Source of the DNA: Brevibacillus_D fluminis_A
GTDB lineage: Bacteria; Bacillota; Bacilli; Brevibacillales; Brevibacillaceae
Direction: 5' to 3'
Length of the DNA: 64,000 nucleotides
Assembly: GCF_052072235.1 (NCBI RefSeq)
Contig: NZ_CM125436.1
Coordinates: forward strand, 4,334,001 to 4,398,000
The notes below the pieces were generated by a model. The model had not been told where the DNA came from. It searched no databases and saw only the letters and a program-made list of their open reading frames with translations. Both the position numbers and the translations under genes were made by a program. How positions within the stretch are numbered: position 1 is the stretch's first letter; every line of letters starts with the position of its first letter. This document shows positions 1 through 7,886 of this stretch, in pieces.

Positions 1-447
1 AAGTCCTCCCTGTTGTCTAGTATCCGCCATGTAGGCGTAATCGTCATCCATGCCATAGATTACCGCATAGTGGGCGGCAAAGTGCACTTTGTTCGTGAAA
101 TAATCCAAATAATAGGAGTCCAACTTAAGCCCCACCGGAATTCCGCATTCAATGAAGCTCCGTACGTTCTGCCACGCTTTTTCAATGGACGAGGTTTCTT
201 GCGCCTTGATGATTAAGTTGAGCCGGGACGCTAAGCAAGCAGCTATTTCATCCGGCTTCACCCTTCCCCCAATAAAAGGAAAGTCCATCGCCTTCGAATC
301 CCAATAAATGAATCCTAGCCCTTGCCCAAGACCGAATAACATCGGCTCCGATAGTCGGACTCCCGCAAATTGAAGTAAATTGCCCATTGCTGTCGTCTCG
401 CAATGTTCCCCTTGAAAAGGACTGAAACCTTCAATGATTTTAGACAT
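1..447 (-). CDS. BtrH N-terminal-domain protein (partial, runs off the left edge)
   Basis: Reading the minus strand from an ATG at 447 gives 149 codons with no stop before the edge of the window. The product begins MSKIIEGFSPFQGEHCETTA and continues with LSEPMLFGLGQGLGFIYW and HYAVIYGMDDDYAYMADT. The early Glu-His-Cys-Glu-Thr-Thr block, the GLGxGLGF stretch and the later His-Tyr-Ala-Val block match the N-terminal domain of butirosin biosynthesis protein H (a cysteine acyltransferase-like fold, with Cys and His as the likely catalytic residues). A GGGGGAGA ribosome site precedes the ATG. In this family the domain is often followed by DUF4872, which would lie outside the window. No aminoglycoside genes are visible, so the substrate is unknown. 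Confidence 0.7.
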   Translation of the reverse strand, partial: MSKIIEGFSPFQGEHCETTAMGNLLQFAGVRLSEPMLFGLGQGLGFIYWDSKAMDFPFIGGRVKPDEIAACLASRLNLIIKAQETSSIEKAWQNVRSFIECGIPVGLKLDSYYLDYFTNKVHFAAHYAVIYGMDDDYAYMADTRQQGGL

Positions 448-628
448 GCTCTTTCGTCTCCCCCAACTATTCGTTGATTATTTTCGCAACGAAAGCTTGC
501 TCACTCTCAATAAGACTCATCGGATGAAGGAAAAGTACCCTTACGTACAACGGCACTATCGGACGCGTCGGCTTACCTGATTCGTACGCGGAGACTTGTC
601 GGCAAATGTTACCAAGGGACTGGAAATA

Positions 629-1828
629 TCAGTTCAAAGACTCTGTCGAAATCGTCTCGCATCCGTTGAATAATGCAAAATTTTGAAAACAATTGTTCAA
701 GGCTGTTCGCAATTGCTTTGTTGGCTTTATGTCGTTCTCGTACCAGATGTTTTTAACAACCAGCGTCCCGGATTTTCGCTCCGCGATTACCTCGGCTCGT
801 CCGATGAGGCTTTCTCCGTATAGTAGAGGCAACACATAATAGCCGAATTTCCGTTTGATTGCAGGCGTGTAAATCTCCCAGGTGTAATCGAATCCAAACA
901 ATTCGTTGATCAGTTTTCTGTCCCATATGAAATTATCTAGTGGGGCTATCAGCTCGCAGCGCCATTCCGGCTCTGGATTTTGCAGAACGGCTTCAATAAG
1001 CGGCAAGTCCTCCGCGCGGCAATAAAGTATATCCTTCATTTGTTCCACGGCAACAGCAACAATGCGAGCTTCGTACAACAGTTGGCGGAAAACCTCGTTG
1101 CGCTGCTCCGCTTTCAATCCCCAAATGTTCAGCCAGGCATCGGATGCGCGATTCCATAAAAGGCCAACAGCGCCGATTCGACGCAGTACCCGCCACTTGT
1201 GATGCTCCAGCTCGCCCTCCAGCGGCTCCGGCGCATTCAGCAGATTTGGCTGTATGTACTTCCCCGCGATATCGTAATATTTACGCGTTCCTTTTTTGTG
1301 ATGGATAATCAACTCGCCTGTCGAATACATCTGCTCCAGCACCGACCGGGATGAATTGTTTCCGCTGCTCCAGTGGATAGCCGACCGCCAAGCGAAATTT
1401 CCATCCAATTTGAGATCATCCGAACTTAGCGCACCGTGATTTTGGATGTGAACTCGTACCTGCTCGATCAACGCTTCCATTTCGGGATAGCGCTTGGCAT
1501 GTTGTCGGGCGGCCTGCCTGTACCGCTCAAAATACGGCCAGTCCTCGACGGGGATAATGGCCAGATTCTTGTCGGGATAATCGACAAGAATTCTATCTTG
1601 ATACAGCAACTCGGCGAGCATGTTCTTGGTAAATCCTTTGATTCGCGACTGCAACACCAGTTCGGCGTTTTTTCCGCAAACATCGATGGGATCGTATTGA
1701 ATACAGCCGACCTGCCGCACAAAATCCAATACTCCCTGCTTTCCGGTAAACTGATATTCGCCCAACAACCCGTGCTTCAATAGCAGAAATTGCCGTGCCT
1801 GGCGGTTCGTCAATTGGATCATGTACAC
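629..1828 (-). CDS. YcaQ/AlkX-like winged-helix DNA glycosylase (HTH_42 family)
   Basis: 399 residues. The protein is built throughout from winged-helix modules of the HTH_42 family, whose studied members (E. coli YcaQ/AlkX, Streptomyces AlkZ) remove alkylated bases and open interstrand crosslinks. The N-terminal motif VGCIQYDPIDV holds the family catalytic signature as Q44-Y45-D46, the Gln-x-Asp form of YcaQ/AlkX rather than the Gln-x-Gln form of AlkZ. The length agrees with YcaQ (about 400 residues). The start is taken as GTG at 1828, because AAGGAG lies 5-6 bases upstream; an ATG two codons in is the alternative. The ribosome site lies inside the remnant of the neighbouring gene, which suggests it was preserved when that gene decayed. 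The substrate is inferred from family. Confidence 0.75.
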   Translation of the reverse strand: MYMIQLTNRQARQFLLLKHGLLGEYQFTGKQGVLDFVRQVGCIQYDPIDVCGKNAELVLQSRIKGFTKNMLAELLYQDRILVDYPDKNLAIIPVEDWPYFERYRQAARQHAKRYPEMEALIEQVRVHIQNHGALSSDDLKLDGNFAWRSAIHWSSGNNSSRSVLEQMYSTGELIIHHKKGTRKYYDIAGKYIQPNLLNAPEPLEGELEHHKWRVLRRIGAVGLLWNRASDAWLNIWGLKAEQRNEVFRQLLYEARIVAVAVEQMKDILYCRAEDLPLIEAVLQNPEPEWRCELIAPLDNFIWDRKLINELFGFDYTWEIYTPAIKRKFGYYVLPLLYGESLIGRAEVIAERKSGTLVVKNIWYENDIKPTKQLRTALNNCFQNFALFNGCETISTESLN

Positions 1829-2016
1829 ATCGGCTCCTTAACGAAACAAACGGGAGCCGTTTGCACATGATGATGGATGGCGAGATTGCTTATCTCAATA
1901 AAGTTACGATTTGCTTCTTTCCTTAATGAGGGTATCCATTGGGGAGCTTCATTCGCAACCCCCTTTCCTAATTTTCCAACAACCGAAAATTGCTCTTTTT
2001 CAATGATTTCAACCAC
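1819..2016 (-). pseudogene. Truncated GyrI-like (effector-binding) domain protein
   Basis: The frame starts with GTG at 2016 after a GGGGGG ribosome site and encodes MVEIIEKEQFSVVGKLGKG, then WIPSLRKEANRNFIEISNLA. This resembles the first third of GyrI-like/AraC effector-binding proteins (strand, VVG-x-x-G turn, then the helix with W/L and F-x-E-I). After NLA the sequence becomes unrelated, His-rich and stops after 65 residues, whereas the family needs about 150. It overlaps the next gene's start by 10 bases. The remainder may have been deleted. A short real protein is possible but less likely. Confidence 0.5.
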
Positions 2017-2170
2017 GCCTATTCCCCCCTATCCGTTGGAAAACGAAAAAACAAACACACGTTCCCGTAAAATATTACCATTATCTCGAGCATAAAAACA
2101 AGAGCGATTGAATGCTGCCCGTTAACGCAATGAAACTGCCGATTGCCGCGGCAGCTTTATCTAATTTGTG

Positions 2171-2201
2171 TAGTGAGCTAAAGTTCTCCGTTAGCTCACT
2201 A
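2171..2201. repeat. 11-bp perfect inverted repeat (hairpin)
   Basis: TAGTGAGCTAA and TTAGCTCACTA form a perfect 11-bp stem around a 9-base loop. It lies in the gene-free stretch between 2017 and 2443 and is followed by a weak T-run. A second, smaller CTGCCG/CGGCAG hairpin lies just upstream near 2130-2150. Either may be an old terminator; no coding sequence was recognised around them. Confidence 0.5.
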
Positions 2202-2443
2202 AACTTTATGAAGCACCCACAAGTCAGTCTTTTAAATTGAAATCTGGCTTAGAATAAGGGTAAAACTTTAGGGTGGTTAGGCAAATTCATACAAGGATTG
2301 AATCATGATATGGCTCAAAAAGATCTTGTCGAGTAATATCGTTGCCCATGTAACACAACGTGCGTTTGGAAAATTATGTTATAATCCTTGTGGGGAAATA
2401 AGTAAATTTTGCCAAGGAGGATTGAGATTGTACGGCTGATGGA

Positions 2444-2477
2444 ACGCCGTGTGCGATGAAAGTCGCCCGCACGGTGT
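2444..2477 (+). mobile_element. Group II intron domain V relic
   Basis: The 34 bases fold as intron domain V: an 8-bp lower stem (ACGCCGUG with CACGGUGU, including the typical G-U wobble within a CGC triad), a CG bulge and a 5-bp upper stem (GCGAU/GUCGC) closed by a GAAA tetraloop. The length is exactly that of domain V. One position departs from the usual pattern: the base that should pair with U2452 is C (2467) instead of A. No reverse-transcriptase/maturase gene is nearby and the usual domains I-IV could not be traced upstream, so this is a 3' fragment of a dead intron. The domain VI region would lie within 2478-2555. Confidence 0.6.
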
Positions 2478-2516
2478 AGGCTCGAACGAAAACCCTCCAC
2501 ATCGAGAAGGGAATAA

Positions 2517-2837
2517 GTCGAGAATAGCGTAAATCGCCCTCCAGTCGTTCGTGATGACAATGGGGTTTTTGAGATTACCGAGGTGTCTCCAAGTTATTCA
2601 AGTGTTACTACTCGATTGGATAACTTATTTTCTGATCCTGATTCAGATCGATTAACATTTACTGCTGTGGCTGACGATGAGAGATATACGCCTCAAATTG
2701 AATTCAGTTCTCTACTAAGAATACCTTTTCTAAAAAACCCTGAAGCTAACGTTGGGGATATTGTGACCATTACTGTTACAGCCAATGACGGTAGGGGTGG
2801 CACTGTTTCAAGCAAATGGATTATCAAGTTCAGATAG
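2517..2837 (+). pseudogene. 3' fragment of a cadherin/Ig-like surface-protein gene
   Basis: From about 2553 the plus strand reads DDNGVFEITEVSPSYSSV, then SDPDSDRLTFTAVADDERY and, at the end, VGDIVTITVTANDGRGGTVS before a TAG at 2835. D-P-D-x-D-x-L-T-F-T-A and the closing V-T-A-N-D-G-R-G-G are hallmarks of the beta-sandwich (dystroglycan-type cadherin-like) repeats of secreted bacterial adhesins. The frame is open back to 2517 but has no convincing start or signal peptide. It directly follows the group II intron relic, so the natural reading is a 3' exon left after intron insertion and loss of the 5' part of the gene. Confidence 0.5.
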
Positions 2838-3195
2838 AATCCATACTTTTCGCTGTCCATCAACGAACCCTTAGGGAAACCTGGGGGTCTTTCTTTACCA
2901 AATTACCGTTTTGTAAAATCTCTTTTACCGAAACCCAATTTCCCCTCATTTATAAACATATTTATCACATGGTTCACTCCCTACCTATTACTGTAATATT
3001 ATGGAACAAATCTTTATCATTATCAAAAAATACCTTTCACCTAAAAAAGCCCCCTCTCGATCTGAGAAAGGGAGCTTTCCTATGTCTTCACAATCACTTC
3101 AGGCGCAAATTCACGCCGCGTTGCGATCTCTCGCTTCTGTGTAATCATGAAGCCGTATAAGATGCAAGTGATTTTGTACCAGGTTTTTCAACGCT
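2838..3195. other. Gene-free stretch
   Basis: This AT-rich interval shows no convincing coding sequence on either strand. It contains one clear hairpin (3046-3078, listed separately), which probably ends transcription of the gene to its right. Confidence 0.5.
3046..3078 (-). terminator. Rho-independent terminator downstream of the EAL gene
   Basis: On the minus strand AAGCTCCCTTTCTC pairs with GAGAGGGGGCTT around a 5-base loop and is followed by a run of Ts. It lies about 120 bases beyond the stop codon at 3196. Confidence 0.6.
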
Positions 3196-4566
3196 TCACA
3201 AAGGATGAATTTCATCTAAAACCTTCTTATGGATCGCCGTAACATGCTGCTCGAATTCGTGCGCCGACAACGGAGGCGAAAAATAGTATCCTTGCACATG
3301 GGAGCAGCGGCTGCCCTTCAAAAAAGAGAGCTGTTCGCGCGTCTCCACGCCTTCTGCAATGACCCCCAGCTGAAGCTGCTCGGCCATCGTAATGATCGCG
3401 GTAATAATCGCCGCATCGCGCTGATCTGCCGCTACATTGCGCACGAACGACTGATCGATTTTCAGCCGGTCGATCGGCAACTTCTTCAAATAGCTCATCG
3501 AGGAGTAGCCGGTGCCGAAATCGTCCACGCTGATCGTAACGCCCAGTGCTTTTAAGGCATTCAGTGTATCAAGGGAATGCTCCAGTCCGGCTGTCGTACT
3601 CTCCGTAATTTCCAGCTCCAGCTGATGTGCCGACAGGTCCGTTTCCCACAGGATGTTAGCTACGGATTCTGCCAAACCAGACGAGTAAAACTGGCGGGTG
3701 GAAAGATTGACGGACACGCTGTCAACGGGAATGCCAGCCTGTTTCCATTGTTGCAGCTGACGGCATGCCGTCTTGATCACCCATTCCCCAATGGGCAAGA
3801 TCAGCCCGGTCTCCTCGCATAACGGAATGAACTCGTTCGGGGAGATCGTTCCTTTCGTTGGGTGTGTCCAGCGCAGAAGCGCCTCCATGGACACAATTTT
3901 ACATGCATGCACATCGATTTGCGGCTGGAAAACCAGATGCAGCTCTTCGTTGCCGAGTGCCTTGTGCAGGTCATTTTCCAGCAGGAATCGTTCCAGTTCA
4001 TTATGATTCATGTCCGCATAATAAAACTGGAAGCTTTTCGTCTGGAGTTTTGCCCGATTGAGAGCCGACTCCGCACGTTTTACGAGTGTGCTCGCCTGGG
4101 CACCATCCTGCGGGTACAGCGCGACTCCCATTCGCATCGTCGCTTTCCATTCGAAGCGGTCGATCAACAACGGCTGGTGAAACGCTCCGTCGATTTGCCT
4201 GATCAGCTCATGAATCTCCTGCTCGTTTGCAAACGGGTGAAACAGCAAAAACTTGTCACTGCCCATCCGTGCCAGAAAGGAAGCAAAGGACAGGTTTGAT
4301 CGGAGCCGGAAAGTCACCTGCTGCAGCAACATGTCTCCTACCTTGTGGCCGAGCGAAGCGTTGAATGCCTTGAAACGGTCGATACTGATCACCAAAATGG
4401 CAACTTGGCTGCAAGGATGACGGTGAAAATACGCTTCCAACTGCTCCCGAAAGCAGCGGAAGGAAGGCAACCCGGTCAGCGCATCAAACGCATCGCCATC
4501 ACTTCCCGGATAAGACAGCATTTCGCCTGCAGCTTCCGTTTTGCATGTGAGCCTATATTTTTCCAT
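3196..4566 (-). CDS. c-di-GMP phosphodiesterase with degenerate GGDEF and intact EAL domain
   Basis: 456 residues, no membrane segment seen. A GGDEF-type domain (residues about 25-185, beginning DALTGL) carries MGSDKF at 101-106 where active cyclases have GGDEF, and lacks the RxxD inhibitory site. The EAL domain (about 195-445) keeps the expected catalytic set: EAL at 228-230, Asn in VSVNLSTRQF, Glu in ELEITES, the Asp pair in VDDFGTGYSS, Lys in LKIDQSFV, Glu in AEGVET and Gln in QGYYFSPPL. The protein should therefore hydrolyse c-di-GMP, with the GGDEF half regulatory at most (for example GTP sensing). The ATG at 4566 follows AAAGGATG. A chemoreceptor gene lies 28 bases upstream and may be co-transcribed. 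An HD-GYP gene 7 kb away adds a second turnover enzyme. Confidence 0.9.
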   Translation of the reverse strand: MEKYRLTCKTEAAGEMLSYPGSDGDAFDALTGLPSFRCFREQLEAYFHRHPCSQVAILVISIDRFKAFNASLGHKVGDMLLQQVTFRLRSNLSFASFLARMGSDKFLLFHPFANEQEIHELIRQIDGAFHQPLLIDRFEWKATMRMGVALYPQDGAQASTLVKRAESALNRAKLQTKSFQFYYADMNHNELERFLLENDLHKALGNEELHLVFQPQIDVHACKIVSMEALLRWTHPTKGTISPNEFIPLCEETGLILPIGEWVIKTACRQLQQWKQAGIPVDSVSVNLSTRQFYSSGLAESVANILWETDLSAHQLELEITESTTAGLEHSLDTLNALKALGVTISVDDFGTGYSSMSYLKKLPIDRLKIDQSFVRNVAADQRDAAIITAIITMAEQLQLGVIAEGVETREQLSFLKGSRCSHVQGYYFSPPLSAHEFEQHVTAIHKKVLDEIHPL

Positions 4567-4594
4567 CGAACCATCCTTTCACGGAACAGTAATG

Positions 4595-6328
4595 TTACAA
4601 GGCAAACTTGCTGACGATTCCCTGAAGCTCTTCCGACATGTTCGCGAGCGTGTCCGCTACCGCTGATATTTCTTCTGAACTTGCATGCTGCTCCTCAGAG
4701 GCTGCTGCCACCTGTGAGCTATGCTCTGCCGTCCTTTGAGCGATTTGCTCGGCATCACCGATCGTATCGATCAGCGAGATGCTTTCCGCAGAGATTTCCT
4801 GAATCGCCGCGTTGATTTCTTGAATCTTGGCCGTGACGTCCTTGACTTCATGCGTAATTTTGTAAAAGGAGCGGCTGGCTGCCTCCACCGAGGCAATCCC
4901 TTCCTTGATCACGTGTTCTTCCTCCTGGATCGCCTGAATCGATACCGTGACCTGCTCCTGGATGGCCGTGATGACGTGTCCAACCTGTTTGGCTGCTTCC
5001 TGCGACTGTTCCGCCAGCTTGCGCACTTCTGCCGCAACAACCGCAAAACCTTTGCCTGCTTCCCCTGCTCGCGCTGCCTCAATGTTGGCATTTAAGGCAA
5101 GCAAGTTGGTCTGATTGGCAATCCCTCTGATGAGCGAAATGACCTGACCGATCTCTCTGGATTTCTCCCCTAACGAGCTGATGGTGGCAGCCAGCATCTC
5201 GCTCGTCGCTTTCACCTGCTGCATCTGCTTCTGTGATCCATCCAGCAACGAATAGCCTTCGCTGGCAGCGGCAGACGTGTCCATCGACGCTTCCGCGAGT
5301 ATTTGCATGTTGCTGGTGATAAAGGAAAGCCCGCGATTGATTTCGGAAACGGTCGTCCTCGCGTGCGTCGTTCCTGAAAGGGACGCGCTTGTTCCTTCGG
5401 CGACTTCCTGGATGGCGGAAGCAACCTGGCTGCTCGTCTTGCCTGATTCCAAAGCGGTTGCACTCAGCTCGCCGGATGTCGAGGCGACCTGGTCGGCTGC
5501 CAACGATATTTTTTGCACAATTTCATTGATCTGGACAACCATCGTTCCAAAGTCATCGTATAGCCTGCCGATCTCATCCCTGGAGGAGATCGGTAAACGT
5601 GGAGCGGACAGATCGCCATTAGCCACTTTCCTCATCTGACCTTGCAGAAGTAAAATCGGCTTGGTCATCCGGTTCGACAAGTAGTAGATGATCCCCCCGC
5701 CAGCCGTTACCGCGATCAGCAAACTAACCAGGCACGTATAGAGCAGATAATCGGCCTGGTGAGAGAACTCCAGGCTGTAGGTTGTCGCGCTGACAATCCA
5801 TCCCCAGTTCGGGTCTTTTTCTGAGTAGGCCAGCTTTTTCTCCACCCGTTCCTCGTTATCCGGCATCGTCCACGAATACGTCGTGACTCCGCCGCCCGCC
5901 AGCGCTTTCTTGACAAAGTCTTGCGCAAAGAAAACCCCGTTTTCGTCCTTCGTATCAGCCAGGTTCTTTCCTTCCAGGGAAGGGTGTCCCAACACGTTGG
6001 CGTGCTCATCCATGACGATCAAATAGCCATATTGTCCAATCTGGAACGATTTCGATCGTTGTCGTGTGCCATCCGGGTTGCGCATTCCAATGATCTGCGT
6101 TTTTGCCAGCTCCTGCGCCTCTTCGAGCGTGATTTTTCCATGCTGCACCTGCTGATCCAAAAGCTCGATGATCGAGACTGCCTCTTTCACGTAAGAGCGC
6201 AAATTTTCCTTGCCCAAATCATCAAGCGCGTTTTTGGCAAGTGAAAATACTATAAAACATATCGAAATACTTGGTATTATAAGTAAGAGGCTGAATGTCA
6301 ACAGCCACTTTGTCTTTATCGATTTCAT
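4595..6328 (-). CDS. Methyl-accepting chemotaxis protein with Cache sensor
   Basis: 577 residues. An N-terminal membrane segment (about 7-29) precedes an extracellular single-Cache domain (about 30-190; motifs YLIVMDEHANVLGHPSLEGK and DPNWGWIVSATTY, typical of small-molecule-binding sCache_2). A second membrane segment lies near 192-216, followed by HAMP and a long cytoplasmic signalling domain. Its hairpin tip reads IANQTNLLALNANIEAARAG, with FAVVAAEVRKLAEQS beside it, which are the CheA/CheW-contacting region. It should pass a ligand signal to the chemotaxis kinase; the ligand is unknown (carboxylates are common for this Cache type). No che genes are in the window. The ATG at 6328 follows GTGGGGG. 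Confidence 0.92.
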   Translation of the reverse strand: MKSIKTKWLLTFSLLLIIPSISICFIVFSLAKNALDDLGKENLRSYVKEAVSIIELLDQQVQHGKITLEEAQELAKTQIIGMRNPDGTRQRSKSFQIGQYGYLIVMDEHANVLGHPSLEGKNLADTKDENGVFFAQDFVKKALAGGGVTTYSWTMPDNEERVEKKLAYSEKDPNWGWIVSATTYSLEFSHQADYLLYTCLVSLLIAVTAGGGIIYYLSNRMTKPILLLQGQMRKVANGDLSAPRLPISSRDEIGRLYDDFGTMVVQINEIVQKISLAADQVASTSGELSATALESGKTSSQVASAIQEVAEGTSASLSGTTHARTTVSEINRGLSFITSNMQILAEASMDTSAAASEGYSLLDGSQKQMQQVKATSEMLAATISSLGEKSREIGQVISLIRGIANQTNLLALNANIEAARAGEAGKGFAVVAAEVRKLAEQSQEAAKQVGHVITAIQEQVTVSIQAIQEEEHVIKEGIASVEAASRSFYKITHEVKDVTAKIQEINAAIQEISAESISLIDTIGDAEQIAQRTAEHSSQVAAASEEQHASSEEISAVADTLANMSEELQGIVSKFAL

Positions 6329-6382
6329 GAAACCCCCACTCCACTGCGATAACGATTTGTTTGACCGAATGCCACGGACACT

Positions 6383-7018
6383 TTACGGGATACGTATCCG
6401 GATTTCCACGCTGTTCTTGATCTTCCCCTCAACGAATTCGACAGTACCATCCAGCATGTCAATTCGGATCGTTGTCAGGATCAGATCGTTTGCTACCTGC
6501 TCAGCAGAAACAATAGACGGTGACTCTACACAAACCACCAATCCGCTCTGTTCCTGTTCGCCGTACGTTAACTCGATGCTGAGATTGTTGACCGTATACC
6601 GGGCGGCGACATAGTTGACGATTTCCTGGCAAATGCGGTATATGAGATGTTCTTTTTCCAACGGGAGCTTCACCGGTTCCCCCATGACCGTCAGCTTGAT
6701 CTGGCATTTCACTGTCAATTCCATCCGGCGCAAAAAAGAACCGAGCGTATCGATCAGCCCCAGATCTTCAATCATGAATGGGTGGAGCGCAAATGAGATT
6801 TCCCGCAGCTTTTCCAGCGAATTGTCGATTGCTTTTTCCAACTGCAGCAGATGCTGTTTTGTTGTAGAATCGATGTTCTGTTTGACAACCATCTTGATTG
6901 CAAGAGTCAGACTATACATCGTTTGTCCGATATCGTGATAAAGATCGTGCGATAGCGTTTGCCTTTCCTCGTCCTGAAGACGAAGCAAGTCAAAAAGCAG
7001 CTTCTGCTTTTCCTCCAT
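6383..7018 (-). CDS. Degenerate NarL-type sensor kinase (pseudo-histidine kinase)
   Basis: 211 residues, cytoplasmic. It aligns without gaps to the HisKA_3/HATPase part of the kinase at 7887-9380: EERQTLSHDLYHDIGQTMYSL here against EERKRVSRELHDGIGQSLYSI there. In that alignment the phospho-accepting His is replaced by Tyr27, though His28 lies beside it. The N-box Asn (QEGLTNAA) becomes Tyr (QEIVNYVA), and no DxGxG ATP-lid motif remains. It therefore probably neither binds ATP normally nor autophosphorylates. It may modulate the neighbouring kinase or regulator as a dimer partner; that is inference. The start at 7018 is chosen because GGGAGG lies 6 bases upstream; a longer frame to 7084 has no ribosome site. 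Confidence 0.7.
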   Translation of the reverse strand: MEEKQKLLFDLLRLQDEERQTLSHDLYHDIGQTMYSLTLAIKMVVKQNIDSTTKQHLLQLEKAIDNSLEKLREISFALHPFMIEDLGLIDTLGSFLRRMELTVKCQIKLTVMGEPVKLPLEKEHLIYRICQEIVNYVAARYTVNNLSIELTYGEQEQSGLVVCVESPSIVSAEQVANDLILTTIRIDMLDGTVEFVEGKIKNSVEIRIRIP

Positions 7019-7161
7019 TCCTTTTCCTCCCAGGAGACCTACATGCGCGCGTTTGTTATCTCTATTATCTCGATCCCATGGCAAAAAAGAAATTAGGGAA
7101 GACCCTATTCTTTTCGAGCGGGTTGTTGCTCGATTAGGGGTTTCCCTCGGCCAGACATGCG

Positions 7162-7191
7162 AAAACCCCCGCTTTTGTACGCGAGGGTTTT
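7162..7191 (-). terminator. Terminator hairpin after the response regulator gene
   Basis: AAAACCCTCGC and GCGGGGGTTTT pair on the minus strand just after the regulator stop at 7194. It may also work in the other direction. It separates the regulator gene from the pseudo-kinase gene. Confidence 0.65.
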
Positions 7192-7193
7192 GG

Positions 7194-7862
7194 CTAGATT
7201 TCCTTTTCGTTGCTTAACAGTCCGTGTTTTAACGCATATTTGACGAGTTCATGCCTTGTTTTCAGCTGCAGCTTTTCCATAATTTTTACTTTGTTCGCCT
7301 CGATCGTCTTCACCGACAAATATAGCATGTCAGCTATTTCCTTGTTGGCATAGCCTTGTGCCGTATAGGCCAGCACTTCTTTCTCCCGGTCGCTCAGCTT
7401 TTCATAAAGCGTTTCCTCGCCGGGGTGCTGGTTGGCTTCCTTCGTAAAATTTTCGATCAAAAAGCGGGTGGCTCGGGGATACAGATACGCCTCTCCCCGA
7501 TGGACCGTGCGGATCGCTGAAATGAAATCCATGTCTGCCGAGCTTTTCAGCAGATAGCCGGACGCCCCCGCTTGCAGCACGCGGAACACATATTCGCGGT
7601 CATCATGCATGCTCAAAATGAGAATCTTGACATCAGGGAGTTTCTGCTTGATTCGGCTCGTCGCCACCATCCCATTTTGCCCTGGGGGCATGTTCAAATC
7701 CATGATAACCACATCAGGCTTGAGCCGCATCGTCTCTTCATATGCCGCATTGCCATCGGCGACCGATCCGACTACTTCCATGTCCTCCTCATCAGCAATC
7801 ATTCGCTCCAAGCCGGTACGAACAATAGTATGGTCATCTGCTATCAGTATCCGTATTTTCAT
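7194..7862 (-). CDS. NarL/LuxR-family response regulator
   Basis: 222 residues. The receiver domain (1-120) shows the acidic pair in ILIADDHTIVR, the phospho-accepting Asp55 in VVIMDLNMP, and the conserved Lys in GYLLKSSAD. A LuxR-type helix-turn-helix follows (about 155-215: LSDREKEVLAYTAQGYANKEIA, then SVKTIEANKVKIMEKL). It is the partner of the MASE3 kinase encoded 24 bases upstream and should bind DNA when phosphorylated; its targets are not evident, though the chemoreceptor or c-di-GMP genes nearby are possible. The start at 7862 (MKIRI) is preferred over 7874 because GGAGGACAGG sits immediately before it. Confidence 0.92.
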   Translation of the reverse strand: MKIRILIADDHTIVRTGLERMIADEEDMEVVGSVADGNAAYEETMRLKPDVVIMDLNMPPGQNGMVATSRIKQKLPDVKILILSMHDDREYVFRVLQAGASGYLLKSSADMDFISAIRTVHRGEAYLYPRATRFLIENFTKEANQHPGEETLYEKLSDREKEVLAYTAQGYANKEIADMLYLSVKTIEANKVKIMEKLQLKTRHELVKYALKHGLLSNEKEI

Positions 7863-7886
7863 CCTGTCCTCCATTTCGCCAAGCTT

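Noticed and set aside
13..216. Plus-strand frame of 67 codons at the left edge
   Set aside because: It lies opposite the BtrH-like gene, whose minus-strand reading has clear family motifs and a ribosome site.
448..628. Possible coding remnant reading ...KEKYPYVQRHYRTRRLT on the plus strand
   Set aside because: It loosely suggests a mobile-element fragment, but has no start, no recognised domain and is under 45 residues.
2315..2560. Minus-strand 81-codon frame across the intron relic
   Set aside because: It overlaps the folded domain V element, is not protein-like and has no ribosome site.
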